A DNA stretch of 49,773 bases from UBA4285 sp050944355 (GCA_050944355.1 JBMNQX010000011.1:1-49773), one strand, 5' to 3'. Positions 6,167 through 15,325 are shown, numbered from the stretch's first letter. The notes: generated by a model from the letters alone, not told the origin. Made by a program: numbers and translations.

Positions 6167-7936
6167 TCATCCCACCGGATGAATTTCCGCGTCTTTCGGG
6201 AGCGCTTTGTCCTCGTTTCCGAGGAGTTCCATCACGCGCGCGAGGCCGGCGTAGACGTCGGCGCGTGTGATCGGTGCGGTTCTGTCCGCGCTCTCTGGAA
6301 CGACCTTGTCTTTAACGGCGAGAGAAAAGGCGGCGGCAAGATCTATCTCAGGACGATGCTCTTTTTCCGCCATTCCCCGTTCGCAGAATGAGGCGAATTC
6401 CTCAAAGGTCAGCGGGTCGTCCGGGCGGAAGAGATCTTCTGTCACGGTCGCCGGGTCGATCAGATCTTCGTTCAGACAGGTCTGCACAAAGGAAGAGTCC
6501 CATTCATACCGGCCAAGATCCGTGAAATGGCCTTCATACGGCCTCGTCCCGGAAAGCCGCAGAGCCTTGAAGAGAACCATCAGCAGCTGCGCGCGGGGCA
6601 TGACGTCCTTCGGGTGAAGGTGCATGACGCAGGGGTCGAGCAGGCCGCCGCGGAAAGCCTTTTTGATTCCCTCGTACTGAGCGACTCCCGCGATGTCGAC
6701 ATAGGGGAGATCAATGTCAAACATCCCCGGTCCCGCCGGTTCTTCCGGCAGATTTTTTGTGTCCATGTCCGGTGTGAAAGCGGCCGGCGCGACGCCGCTT
6801 ACTGCCGCTGCCACCGGCTGGATATTCTGCCGTCTGATCTCATCCGCCACGAACTGCGCGATCAGGCAGCCGCCGTATTCGTTGGTGTGCGTGCCGTCGT
6901 TGAAATAATCGTGCACGGCGCTGCCGAGGCTGACCCACCTGGAAAATGTGAGTTCGTGCAGATCGATGAAGGGAACCGAGAGTTCTTCCGCGGCCACTCT
7001 GACTGCCAGCGCGTGAAGGGCGAGCAGGGAATATGGCTTTCCGGTGTCGGCGTCTGTATCCGGAATCCTGCTGATCGGAGAGCAGAGCACCGGGAACGCG
7101 CCTCTTTCGCGGATCTGTTTGACGTACCAGCGAAGGTTGTTTATGTAGCCGCCGAAAGCAGCCAGATTGCGGCGCTTCTGGTCATTGTGGCCGAACTGTA
7201 TGAGAACCGTGTCGCCGGGGCGGATGTATTCTTTCAGGATATCCCAATGGCCGTCGTCGCGGAAGCAGTTGGTCGTGAGACCGCTGTGCGCATAGTTGCA
7301 GACGGCGATGTCATCGAAATACTGCGCGAGATCCTGAGCCCAGCCGTTGCCGCAGCCGTACGGATAGTACGGGGCCGGGGCGTTCTGATCGGTGACGGTG
7401 GAATCGCCGGCGATATAGAGAACGGGGACATCTTCGCGCGTGATCCTGACGCGGGAAAGACCGGCATTCTGACCGGTAAAACTGATGTAGACCGCCGCTT
7501 CGCGTTTCGGGACCGACGTGAGCGCCGGGATATACGGCGTGATCTGCACGTGAAATGTGCGCGAAAACGTTTCGCCGGATTCAAGACAAATGCCCCGGTT
7601 CACGAGGTTCCTTCTGCCGGCGAAAAGACTCATATTTCTCACTGGGGCGTCGGCCGTGAGCGTGACCTCAATTTTATACGTGCCGAATTCCGGGACGTCG
7701 GCCCTGAACACGGCCACTTCCCGCGAACTCTTCACAAAGACGCCGCTTTCGCGGGCCTGAAGCGAAGCGGCCAGCGAGTAGACGGATGAGCGCCGCAGAT
7801 TCCAGCCGCCGGCCGCGAGTGATTTATACGCTTCGGTTTCTCCTTCTGTTTTTGAGAGATCGATGAAACCGGCGCCGCTTCCGTCAGAATACAGAGGCAG
7901 ACGGCCTCCGGTCAGGGAATAGTCTTCAGAATACAT
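6167..7936 (-). CDS. SGNH/GDSL acetylesterase (CE12, rhamnogalacturonan acetylesterase-like) with SLH-like C-terminus
   Basis: Read from ATG 7936 the protein has 589 residues. The start was chosen because the promoter at 7979-8007 would initiate only about 7 nt before the alternative ATG at 7966, while 7936 has AAAGGA upstream, with somewhat long spacing. Residues 1 to about 165 form a beta-rich domain as in two-domain CE12 enzymes. The SGNH core follows: GDSTVTD with Ser179, YAHSG with the oxyanion glycine, GHND (249-252), and DGTH with Asp347 and His350. The likely job is removing acetyl groups from pectin-type oligosaccharides. About 385-589 carries two or three SLH-like repeats (FTDLGRYEWDSSFV, FRPDDPLTFEEF). 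No signal peptide is seen, so export is not explained and the enzyme may be cytoplasmic. It is monocistronic and divergent from pyrC. Confidence 0.82.
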   Translation of the reverse strand: MYSEDYSLTGGRLPLYSDGSGAGFIDLSKTEGETEAYKSLAAGGWNLRRSSVYSLAASLQARESGVFVKSSREVAVFRADVPEFGTYKIEVTLTADAPVRNMSLFAGRRNLVNRGICLESGETFSRTFHVQITPYIPALTSVPKREAAVYISFTGQNAGLSRVRITREDVPVLYIAGDSTVTDQNAPAPYYPYGCGNGWAQDLAQYFDDIAVCNYAHSGLTTNCFRDDGHWDILKEYIRPGDTVLIQFGHNDQKRRNLAAFGGYINNLRWYVKQIRERGAFPVLCSPISRIPDTDADTGKPYSLLALHALAVRVAAEELSVPFIDLHELTFSRWVSLGSAVHDYFNDGTHTNEYGGCLIAQFVADEIRRQNIQPVAAAVSGVAPAAFTPDMDTKNLPEEPAGPGMFDIDLPYVDIAGVAQYEGIKKAFRGGLLDPCVMHLHPKDVMPRAQLLMVLFKALRLSGTRPYEGHFTDLGRYEWDSSFVQTCLNEDLIDPATVTEDLFRPDDPLTFEEFASFCERGMAEKEHRPEIDLAAAFSLAVKDKVVPESADRTAPITRADVYAGLARVMELLGNEDKALPKDAEIHPVG

Positions 7937-7978
7937 TGCGTTCAAAGTCCTTTCATAATAATACATGAACCATTCCTT

Positions 7979-8007
7979 ATCATACCGTTGGGAACAAAGA
8001 TTCACAA
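7979..8007 (-). promoter_or_regulatory. Promoter of the esterase gene
   Basis: On the minus strand TTGTGA (8007-8002), 17-bp spacer, TATGAT (7984-7979). It is divergent from the pyr promoter, and the two -35 boxes lie about 28 bp apart. Confidence 0.6.
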
Positions 8008-8034
8008 GCCGTGCGCTTTTGCCCGAATGACTTC

Positions 8035-8063
8035 TCGACAATCCGATCTAAAAGGGTGATAAT
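8035..8063 (+). promoter_or_regulatory. pyr operon promoter
   Basis: TCGACA (8035-8040), 17-bp spacer, GATAAT (8058-8063), one mismatch in each box. The predicted start is near 8070. Confidence 0.55.
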
Positions 8064-8069
8064 AAAGTG

Positions 8070-8181
8070 GAGTTTTTATGCATGAATAAAGGCCGCGGGC
8101 TTCAAGTCCCGGCCTGACAGAAGATAAAAATACATCGGCGCTGTTTTAAGCGTCTGATGCCGGGGTGTGAAAGGAGATTGT
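8070..8181 (+). promoter_or_regulatory. Leader of the pyr operon with a stable hairpin
   Basis: The leader is about 112 nt. It contains a hairpin GGCCG...CGGCC (8091-8114) with an inner GGGC/GTCC stem, and a second weaker one around 8142-8175 (CGGCGCT / AAGCG...GCCG). Neither is followed by a U-run and I do not see a PyrR binding consensus, so an attenuation role is only a possibility. Confidence 0.35.
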
Positions 8182-9507
8182 ATGAAGCTGCTGATCCGCG
8201 GCGGCCGGGTGTTGGATCCGGCGTCTGGTACGGATGGAATCCGTGATGTTCTGACAGAAAATGGCGTAATCCGGGAAGTGGGGGAAAATCTGAGTGCCGA
8301 GGCCGACACCGTGATTGACGCTTCCGGCAAGTGGATTTTTCCGGGACTGATCGATCTGCATGTGCATTTCCGGGATCCGGGATTTACGGAGAAGGAGACG
8401 ATCCGCACCGGAGCGCGCGCGGCTGCCCGGGGCGGTTTTACGACTGTCTGCATGATGCCCAACACAAAGCCGGTGATTGACAGCGCTGAAGCGGTGCGGC
8501 AGGCCATCCACAATGCGGAAGAGTGCACCTATATTCATGTTCTTCCCATCGCGGCCGTCACGGCCGGACAGGACGGTGAGTTCATCACGGATTTTGCAGG
8601 GCTCAAGGCGGCCGGCGCGGTTGCGGTCAGCGAAGACGGGAAGAGCGTGATGAACGCCCGGGTCGCCCGTCAGGCCATGCGGCTGGCGGCGCTCACGGAC
8701 ATTCCGGTATTTGCCCACTGCGAAGACATAAATCTGCGGGCGCACGGCGTCATGAACGCGGGCGCGCACGCCAAATCGCTCGGACTTTACGGTATTTTGA
8801 ATGCGGTCGAGGACATCATAGCCGCAAGAGATATTCTTCTGGCAGCCGACACGGGATGCCGGCTGCATCTCTGCCACTGCTCGACGGAGAATACGGTGCG
8901 TTTCGTACAGGAAGCCAAGGCCGCGAATCTCCCGGTCAGCGCGGAGGTCACGCCGCATCATTTCTCACTTACAGAGGAGGCCGTCGACGGGACGGACAGC
9001 AATTACAAGATGAATCCGCCGCTGCGCGCGCAGAAGGATGTCGACGCGCTGAAAAAGGGACTTAGCGAGGGCGTGATGGATGTCATTTCCACGGATCATG
9101 CCCCGCATACCGAAGAAGAGAAGAAAAGGCCGTTTGCGCAGGCTCCGTTCGGCATTGTGGGACTCGAGACCAGTGTCGGACTGACGATGACTAAACTCGT
9201 TCACACCGGTGTCCTGACGCCGATGCAGATGGCGGAAAAGATGAGCTATAACCCGGCTCAGATCATCAAGAGTCAGCGCGGAACACTTCTGCCGGGACGG
9301 GCGGCCGACATCACGGTCGTGGACCCGGACGCCGAGTGGACGGTGAATCCGAGACTGTTTGCCTCGAAGGGCAAGAACACGCCATTTGCCGGGTGGAAAC
9401 TGAAAGGCCGCACGGTGCTCACCGTCTCGGACGGCCGCATCGTGTACGAGTACCGCGAGGGCTCGGAGACTCTGATTGACAAAGACGTCAGACATTATGA
9501 CTTGTAA
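8182..9507 (+). CDS. pyrC: Dihydroorotase
   Basis: Catalyses reversible cyclisation of carbamoyl-aspartate to dihydroorotate, step 3 of UMP synthesis. The start is ATG 8182 behind AAAGGAG; the frame opening at 8167 lacks this spacing. At 441 residues it is a type I (class I) amidohydrolase. Metal ligands are visible: HVHFRDPG (His60, His62) near the N-terminus, the mid-region His segments FAHCED and LCHCST, and STDHAPH (Asp305, His306, His309) late in the barrel. It is the first gene of the pyr operon, so PyrA and PyrB must be encoded elsewhere. pyrF follows by 13 bp. Confidence 0.95.
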   Translation: MKLLIRGGRVLDPASGTDGIRDVLTENGVIREVGENLSAEADTVIDASGKWIFPGLIDLHVHFRDPGFTEKETIRTGARAAARGGFTTVCMMPNTKPVIDSAEAVRQAIHNAEECTYIHVLPIAAVTAGQDGEFITDFAGLKAAGAVAVSEDGKSVMNARVARQAMRLAALTDIPVFAHCEDINLRAHGVMNAGAHAKSLGLYGILNAVEDIIAARDILLAADTGCRLHLCHCSTENTVRFVQEAKAANLPVSAEVTPHHFSLTEEAVDGTDSNYKMNPPLRAQKDVDALKKGLSEGVMDVISTDHAPHTEEEKKRPFAQAPFGIVGLETSVGLTMTKLVHTGVLTPMQMAEKMSYNPAQIIKSQRGTLLPGRAADITVVDPDAEWTVNPRLFASKGKNTPFAGWKLKGRTVLTVSDGRIVYEYREGSETLIDKDVRHYDL

Positions 9508-9520
9508 AGGAGCAGAGGAC

Positions 9521-10444
9521 ATGACTATCGACAGACTCGCGGAAGCGATAACGAAAAAGAACGCGCCGGTTGTGGTGGGACTGGACCCGAACCTGGCGTT
9601 TATTCCGGAATTTATCAAGAAAAAGGCATATTCGGAATTCGGCGAATCGCTGGAAGGAGCCGCGGAGGCGGTCTGGCAGTTCAACAAGGCCATTGTGGAC
9701 GCGACGGCGGATCTGATTCCGGCCGTGAAGCTGCAGATCGCCATGTACGAGCAGTTTGGCATCCCGGGCATTGAAGTGTTCCGGCGCACCACACAGTACT
9801 GTCAGGAGAAAGGACTTCTGGTCATCGGCGACGTGAAGCGCGGCGACATCGGCTCGACGTCATCGGCCTACGCCGCGGCCCATCTCGGCAGCGTAAAGGT
9901 CGGAAGCCGGGAGTTTGCTCCGTTTGATGAAGACTTTGCGACCGTCAATCCGTACCTCGGAAGCGACGGAGTGAAGCCGTTTGTGGACGTGTGCCGGGAG
10001 TCGGGCAAGGGAATATTTGTGCTCGTGAAGACATCCAATCCTTCGAGCGGCGAATTCCAGGATCAGAAAATCGACGGCCGTCCGCTGTATGAACTGGTCG
10101 GCGAGAAGGTCGACGAGTGGGGCCGTGATCTGATCGGAAGCTGCGGCTATTCGGCCGTCGGCGCCGTTGTCGGGGCGACGTACCCTGAGATGGGCCGTGT
10201 TCTGCGCAAGGTCATGCCGAAGGCTTATATTCTGGTGCCCGGATATGGGGCGCAGGGCGGAAAGGCTGAAGACCTCAGGGTGTTCTTCAATCCGGACGGC
10301 CTGGGCGCCATCATCAACAGTTCCCGCGGGATCATCGCGGCGTGGAAGAAAGAGCCGTACGGGCGTTTCGGCGAGGAAGGCTTCGCGGACGCGTCGCGCC
10401 AGGCTGTGGTGGATATGATCCGGGACATCAACAGCTGCCGGTGA
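9521..10444 (+). CDS. pyrF: Orotidine 5'-phosphate decarboxylase (type 2)
   Basis: Last step of UMP synthesis: decarboxylation of OMP. The ATG at 9521 has GGAGCAGAGGAC upstream; the longer frame from 9476 overlaps the end of pyrC and is not supported. The protein is 307 residues, the longer type 2 subfamily. VVGLDPNLAFIPEF and the catalytic GDVKRGDIGSTSS (Asp104, Lys106, Asp109) are the defining motifs, and VPGYGAQGG near the C-terminus is the phosphate-binding segment. Gene order pyrC-F-K-D-E with short spacing supports coordinated expression. Confidence 0.95.
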   Translation: MTIDRLAEAITKKNAPVVVGLDPNLAFIPEFIKKKAYSEFGESLEGAAEAVWQFNKAIVDATADLIPAVKLQIAMYEQFGIPGIEVFRRTTQYCQEKGLLVIGDVKRGDIGSTSSAYAAAHLGSVKVGSREFAPFDEDFATVNPYLGSDGVKPFVDVCRESGKGIFVLVKTSNPSSGEFQDQKIDGRPLYELVGEKVDEWGRDLIGSCGYSAVGAVVGATYPEMGRVLRKVMPKAYILVPGYGAQGGKAEDLRVFFNPDGLGAIINSSRGIIAAWKKEPYGRFGEEGFADASRQAVVDMIRDINSCR

Positions 10445-10472
10445 CTTCCGGCAGGCCTTATCAGGAGGAACG

Positions 10473-11249
10473 ATGGCACTTCAGACGAGAGTGAAATTGA
10501 CAGAGACAGCGGATCTGGGAGAAGGCATCTTCGAACTTTTCTTTTCCTGCCCGGCGATGGCCGCGGCCGCAAAGCCGGGGCAGTTTGTCAATGTGTACAG
10601 CGACGACGGCGCGAGGCTTCTGCCGAGACCGATCAGCATCTGCGAGATCAGAGGAGACGAGATCCGTCTTGTGTACCGCGTCGTCGGTGCCGGGACGAGA
10701 GAGATGTCCCTGAAACAGAAAGGCGACAGCCTGACGGTCATGGGGCCGCTCGGGAACGGCTATCCCTTTGAAGGGAAAAAGGCCGTGCTTCTCGGCGGAG
10801 GCGTGGGCATCCCGCCGCTTCTGGAACTGGAAAAACAGATCCAAATCCCCTCGGCCGCTTTCCTGGGGTACCGCAACGACAAGACATTTCTTCTGGATGA
10901 TTTCCGAAAATACGGCGAGGTTTACGTCTCGAGCGACGACGGTTCCATCGGCGTAAAAGGCACCGTCATCACTGCGCTGGAAAAGGCCGTCGCCGACGGC
11001 TTTTCGCTCGACGGCGCGGTGCTCTACGCCTGCGGCCCGGGGCCGATGCTTCGGGGCGTAAAGGCATTTGCCATGGAAAATGACCTGAAGGCGTATCTGT
11101 CGCTTGAGGAGCGGATGGCGTGCGGTATCGGCGCGTGCCTCGGGTGCGTGTGCAAAACGACTGCAGTCGACGGGCACTCGAACGTGAAAAATGCCCGGGT
11201 GTGCAAGGACGGACCGGTGTTTGAGGCGAGGGAGGTGGATCTTTCATGA
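10473..11249 (+). CDS. pyrK: Dihydroorotate dehydrogenase B, electron transfer subunit
   Basis: PyrK passes electrons from dihydroorotate dehydrogenase B to NAD+ through FAD and a 2Fe-2S cluster. The 258-residue protein has the ferredoxin-reductase-type layout: an FAD-binding barrel with RLLPRPISICE (about 48-58), the NAD-binding motif GGGVGIPPLLELEKQ, then a C-terminal cysteine cluster CGIGACLGCVC with Cys217, Cys222, Cys225 and a fourth ligand at Cys244. Cys227 is an extra cysteine. The start has CAGGAGGAACG. It overlaps pyrD by four bases (ATGA), which fits translational coupling of a heterotetrameric partner. Confidence 0.95.
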   Translation: MALQTRVKLTETADLGEGIFELFFSCPAMAAAAKPGQFVNVYSDDGARLLPRPISICEIRGDEIRLVYRVVGAGTREMSLKQKGDSLTVMGPLGNGYPFEGKKAVLLGGGVGIPPLLELEKQIQIPSAAFLGYRNDKTFLLDDFRKYGEVYVSSDDGSIGVKGTVITALEKAVADGFSLDGAVLYACGPGPMLRGVKAFAMENDLKAYLSLEERMACGIGACLGCVCKTTAVDGHSNVKNARVCKDGPVFEAREVDLS

Positions 11250-12157
11250 GCAGTCTGCATACAGAAGTTTCCATTGCCGGCGTGCGCTTCAGGAACCCGG
11301 TGACCGTCGCGTCCGGAACGTTCGGGTCGGGACAGGAATTCTCGGAATTCGTCGACCTGAATGAGCTGGGTGCCGTGACGACGAAGGGCGTGGCCATCGT
11401 GCCGTGGGCCGGCAATCCGACGCCGCGCGTGTGCGAGACGCCTTCGGGAATGCTCAACGCCATCGGCCTGCAGAACCCGGGAATTGACACGTTTCTTGAG
11501 CGTGACGTGCCTTTCCTGCGCAAATTCGACACGAAGATCATCGTGAATGTCTGCGGTCACTCGGAGGACGAATACGTCGAGTGCGTGAGGCGGCTTGCGG
11601 ACGCGGACGTTGACATGCTGGAGATCAACATCTCCTGCCCGAATGTAAAGGCGGGCGGCATCACGTTCGGCACGGTGCCGGAAGTGGCGGAGCGCATCAC
11701 GAAGCGCTGCCGGGAAGCGGCGAAACAGCCGGTCATCATGAAGCTCTCGCCCAATGTCACGAGCATCGCCGACATGGCGAAGGCTGTGGAAGCCGGCGGC
11801 GCCGACGGAATTTCGCTGATCAATACGATCACGGGCATGAAGATCGACGTGAACCGGCGGACTTTTGCCCTGGCCAACAAGACCGGCGGACTTTCCGGGC
11901 CGGCGATCCATCCGGTCGCGGTGCGCATGGTCTATGAGGCGGCGCACGCCGTGAAGATCCCGCTGATCGGCATGGGCGGCATCGCCACGGCAGAGGACGC
12001 GCTGGAGATGATTCTCGCCGGCGCGACGATGGTCTCGGTCGGAACCGCGAATTTCCACGACCCGGCCGCGAGCGTCAAAGTGGTGCGGGGAATCGAAGAA
12101 TATATGGAGAAAAACGGCGTCGATGACATCCGGGAACTGATCGGCGCGGTTAAATGA
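11246..12157 (+). CDS. pyrD: Dihydroorotate dehydrogenase B, catalytic subunit
   Basis: Oxidises dihydroorotate to orotate with FMN. At 303 residues it is class 1B, partner of PyrK encoded immediately upstream. NPVTVASGTFGSG at the N-terminus and EINISCPN (catalytic Cys131) are the family signatures; GLSGPAIHPVAVRMV and GMGGIATAEDALEMI form the FMN phosphate site. The start ATG 11246 has GGAGGTGG upstream inside pyrK and overlaps its stop codon. pyrE starts 12 bp downstream. Confidence 0.96.
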   Translation: MSSLHTEVSIAGVRFRNPVTVASGTFGSGQEFSEFVDLNELGAVTTKGVAIVPWAGNPTPRVCETPSGMLNAIGLQNPGIDTFLERDVPFLRKFDTKIIVNVCGHSEDEYVECVRRLADADVDMLEINISCPNVKAGGITFGTVPEVAERITKRCREAAKQPVIMKLSPNVTSIADMAKAVEAGGADGISLINTITGMKIDVNRRTFALANKTGGLSGPAIHPVAVRMVYEAAHAVKIPLIGMGGIATAEDALEMILAGATMVSVGTANFHDPAASVKVVRGIEEYMEKNGVDDIRELIGAVK

Positions 12158-12169
12158 GAGGACAGGACG

Positions 12170-12856
12170 ATGGAGCAGTACAAACAGGATTTTATTCACT
12201 TTATGGTGCAGTGCGACGTGCTGCGTTTCGGCGATTTTACGCTGAAGAGCGGCCGGAAATCGCCATTTTTCATGAATGCGGGACTTTACGTGACGGGCAG
12301 CCAGCTGATGAAGCTGGGCGAATATTACGCGCAGGCGATTCACCGCGAGTTCGGCGATGATTTCGACGTTCTTTTCGGGCCGGCCTACAAGGGCATTCCG
12401 CTCTCGGTCGCGACGGTCATTGCGTACAGCCGCCTCTACGGCCGCGACATCCGCTACTGCAGCAACCGCAAAGAAGCCAAGGATCACGGCGACGCCGGCA
12501 TCCTGCTCGGCTCGCCGCTGCACGACGGCGACCGCGTGATGATGATCGAGGACGTGACGACGTCCGGAAAATCGATCTCCGAGACCGTGCCGATTCTCAG
12601 GGCTCAGGCGGACGTGAAAATCGTCGGCCTCATGGTCTCGCTCAACCGCATGGAACAGGGCCTGTCCGGCACCGGCGCGAGCGCGCTCGATGAAATCCAT
12701 GACAAATACGGCTTCGAGGCCAAGTCTATCGTCACGATGCAGGAGGTCGTCGACACTCTCTATGACAAAGAAGTGGACGGCCGCGTTGTGATCGACGACG
12801 CCATGAAGAAGGCGCTGGACGATTATTACGCGCAGTACGGCGTGAAGAAGCAGTGA
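12170..12856 (+). CDS. pyrE: Orotate phosphoribosyltransferase
   Basis: Joins orotate to PRPP to give OMP. The 228-residue protein has FGDFTLKSGRKSPFFMNAG at the N-terminus (orotate site), FGPAYKGIPLS, the flexible lysine-rich loop NRKEAKDHGD, and the PRPP-binding signature MMIEDVTTSGKS with Glu127-Asp128. With pyrF it completes UMP synthesis inside this operon. The stop codon abuts the next small gene (GTGA at 12853-12856), so the membrane protein downstream is probably translated from the same mRNA. Confidence 0.95.
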   Translation: MEQYKQDFIHFMVQCDVLRFGDFTLKSGRKSPFFMNAGLYVTGSQLMKLGEYYAQAIHREFGDDFDVLFGPAYKGIPLSVATVIAYSRLYGRDIRYCSNRKEAKDHGDAGILLGSPLHDGDRVMMIEDVTTSGKSISETVPILRAQADVKIVGLMVSLNRMEQGLSGTGASALDEIHDKYGFEAKSIVTMQEVVDTLYDKEVDGRVVIDDAMKKALDDYYAQYGVKKQ

Positions 12857-12861
12857 GAAGC

Positions 12862-13206
12862 ATGAAACAGAAACTCTCGAAAATAGATAAAGAGGGAAAA
12901 GGAGACAGAATTCCGTTTGCGGCCAAGAAGGCCGCGAAAAACGGCGTGATTTCCTGCATCCTGGACGCTGTTTCCCTGGGCCTGTTCATCGCGGCTGTCG
13001 TCATTTCGTTTTACGAACAGGGACAGGGCGGAAGGCTTGTCGGCGGGCTGGGAGTCCTGAGCTTCCTTGTGGCGGCTGCCGGGTGCGTGTACGGATTCCT
13101 GGGCTTTCGGGAAGAGGACCGGAAGTACGGTGTCTGTACGGTAGGATCGGTGGCCGGCGGAATCATAATGGTTTTTGAAGTGTTTTTATGTTTTTCGGGG
13201 ATGTAA
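12862..13206 (+). CDS. Small integral membrane protein, possibly DUF6142-like
   Basis: A 114-residue protein with a basic N-terminal region (MKQKLSKIDKEGKGDR) and three predicted membrane spans at about residues 26-47, 59-79 and 91-112. There is no enzymatic motif. It resembles an uncharacterised lachnospiral family that I associate with DUF6142; that label is from memory. An alternative start is GTG 12853, overlapping the pyrE stop. The gene lies 5 bp after pyrE and 3 bp before the aminopeptidase, so it looks like a member of the pyr transcript, but nothing visible ties it to pyrimidine metabolism. Confidence 0.7.
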   Translation: MKQKLSKIDKEGKGDRIPFAAKKAAKNGVISCILDAVSLGLFIAAVVISFYEQGQGGRLVGGLGVLSFLVAAAGCVYGFLGFREEDRKYGVCTVGSVAGGIIMVFEVFLCFSGM

Positions 13207-13209
13207 GGA

Positions 13210-15291
13210 ATGTTTGATGACAACATCGAAGAACGCAAAGAACTCTCGCGCGGGCGGCTTTCGGAATTTGCTGACGATACGAGAGGCAGGACTGACGCAA
13301 CTTCGCGCTGGATTTTTGTCACATCTGAATTTCTTCTGAAGGTTCTGAAGACGGAACAGGACCTGGCGGACGGCACGTGGGACTCACTTTCTCTCGACAC
13401 TGTTCGGGCGAGAAATCGTGAACTCTATGCGGATGTGGCCGGAGACGCCTATGAGAACAGTTTCGTCAATCCGGCCGTGAGCGTCCGGGAGTTCGGAGAA
13501 AAAAAGGGTCAGCTGATCGCGGCTGTTTCCTATGAGCTGCTCGGCACGATCGCCTGGGCGTTCGAGGGAAAGAGAGCTTTTGCGCTCTCTCCGATGGAAA
13601 TGTTCATCGAGATGGCCTGCGCGGTTAAAGGCGATATCCCCTCTGCTTCCTGGACTTCTCTGCACGACATTTTCTATTGGTTTGTCTCGGACACGAGCGA
13701 CGATTATATCGGGGACAGAACGGCGGACATGCTTGTGCCGGGACACGCGCCGTTTGCCGGCTGGATTGAAAACGCGGATTTTCAGGATCTGCGGTTTTTA
13801 TATCGGACCGGCGAGTATGTGACGGAGGGCACGGAGCGGCTCGCCCGTGCGATGGCGTCTCTTGACGATGCTCAGATCAAAAAGATGGCCGGAGCTTTTA
13901 CGGAAGGATACCGGCGCGGGTTTGAACTCGGGCGCAAGGATCTCTCGAAAAAGCGCACCGTGAGCATCCGCTGTGAGGCCGGATTCGAGTGTCTTGTAAA
14001 AGAAGAGATAAAACAGTTTCGCGCGTTAGGGCTTGAGAGCACGATTTACCGCTCGGCGGTGAGTCTGATCAACCGGCGCATGGACATGCGGATCGGATTT
14101 TTCGGGGCGCGGCCGAACCGGCAGATGGAATACGACCACCGGTATGACGACGCGCTTCTGCTCGACGCGGCATTTGTCGAGAGGAAACTCGGAGCACTGG
14201 AGCACGCATACGAGATGTACAGGCAGGAAGCTCTGGAATTCGGCGGCCCGGCCGTGATGGATACGTTCGGTGAGGAACCGTTTTCGCCGGTGACAAAGAG
14301 TGAAGCGCTGGCAAGGAGCGAGGCGCAGCAGAAGCTGAATCTGAAGTACAGCGCGGCGGCCGGCGAGATCACGAACCGGTATATTCCGGGAGAGCAGAGA
14401 AGCTTTACGATCATCGCGTGGCCGAAGCCGGAAATCGGGGCGGATTATGACGCGATTCTGCGGGATACCGTTCGGCTCAATACACTGGACAACGATCAGT
14501 ACGCCCGGATTCAGCAGAAAATCACGGACGCGCTGAGCGGCGCCGCGTATGCGGTCGTAAAAGGCGCGGCCGGCAACAGAACGGATCTGAAAATCAGTCT
14601 GTATCCGGTCGGAGATCCGGATACGCAGGCTTCGTTTGAAAACTGCCTCGCGGATGTGAACATCCCGGTCGGCGAGGTCTTCACGACGCCGGTGCTCAAA
14701 GGCACGGAAGGCGTGCTGCATGTGAGCTCCGTGTATCTGGACGGTCTGCGCTACGACGACCTGGAAGTGCATTTTAAGGACGGAGTCGTGACGGATTACG
14801 GGTGCGGCAATTTCCGTTCGCCGGAAAAAGGGAAAGCGTATTTCCGGGAAAATGTCCTGTACGGACACAAGACGCTGCCGATGGGAGAATTTGCCATCGG
14901 GACCAATACAGAGGCCTATGCGTTCGGGCGGCGGTACGGGATCGAGGGGAGACTTCCGATTCTGATCGCAGAGAAGACGGGGCCGCATTTTGCGCTCGGC
15001 GACACCTGTTATTCGCACGAAGAGGATAATCACACGTACAACCCGGACGGAAAAGAGATTATCGCCCGGGAGAACGATTTCAGCCGGAAGCGGGTGAGCA
15101 GTCCGCAGGAGGCGTATTTCAACTGTCACACGGACATCACGGTTCCGTACGAGGAAATCGGCGAGATCACGGCGGTCCGTCCGGACGGTGAGCGCCTGAC
15201 AATCATCCGGGACGGCCGGTTTGTGCTGCCGGGGACAGAGGAGCTCAACGCGCCGCTTGACGCGCTGAAAGACTTGCCGGAAATGTCCTGA
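13210..15291 (+). CDS. M29-type aminopeptidase with long N-terminal extension
   Basis: The C-terminal 410 or so residues of this 693-residue protein look like the M29 thermophilic aminopeptidase family (AmpS/PepS): GEVFTTP with Glu489, MGEFAIGTN with Glu560, KTGPHFALGDTC with His592, and CHTDITV with His640 and Asp642 are candidate ligands for the two metals. Such enzymes trim N-terminal residues from peptides in the cytoplasm. Known M29 enzymes are near 410 residues; here about 280 residues precede the core. That extension is mostly helical by eye, with no signal peptide or recognised motif. The ribosome binding site is unusual: AAGGA directly abuts the ATG. It lies 3 bp after the small membrane protein and may share the pyr transcript. 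Confidence 0.8.
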   Translation: MFDDNIEERKELSRGRLSEFADDTRGRTDATSRWIFVTSEFLLKVLKTEQDLADGTWDSLSLDTVRARNRELYADVAGDAYENSFVNPAVSVREFGEKKGQLIAAVSYELLGTIAWAFEGKRAFALSPMEMFIEMACAVKGDIPSASWTSLHDIFYWFVSDTSDDYIGDRTADMLVPGHAPFAGWIENADFQDLRFLYRTGEYVTEGTERLARAMASLDDAQIKKMAGAFTEGYRRGFELGRKDLSKKRTVSIRCEAGFECLVKEEIKQFRALGLESTIYRSAVSLINRRMDMRIGFFGARPNRQMEYDHRYDDALLLDAAFVERKLGALEHAYEMYRQEALEFGGPAVMDTFGEEPFSPVTKSEALARSEAQQKLNLKYSAAAGEITNRYIPGEQRSFTIIAWPKPEIGADYDAILRDTVRLNTLDNDQYARIQQKITDALSGAAYAVVKGAAGNRTDLKISLYPVGDPDTQASFENCLADVNIPVGEVFTTPVLKGTEGVLHVSSVYLDGLRYDDLEVHFKDGVVTDYGCGNFRSPEKGKAYFRENVLYGHKTLPMGEFAIGTNTEAYAFGRRYGIEGRLPILIAEKTGPHFALGDTCYSHEEDNHTYNPDGKEIIARENDFSRKRVSSPQEAYFNCHTDITVPYEEIGEITAVRPDGERLTIIRDGRFVLPGTEELNAPLDALKDLPEMS

Positions 15292-15296
15292 GAAGT

Positions 15297-15325
15297 TTGA
15301 CGTGAGACTGCAAAGAAAGTATTAT
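15297..15325 (+). promoter_or_regulatory. pur operon promoter
   Basis: TTGACG (15297-15302), 17-bp spacer, TATTAT (15320-15325), beginning just after the aminopeptidase stop codon. The start near 15332 leaves a leader of about 64 nt, too short for a purine riboswitch. Confidence 0.7.
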
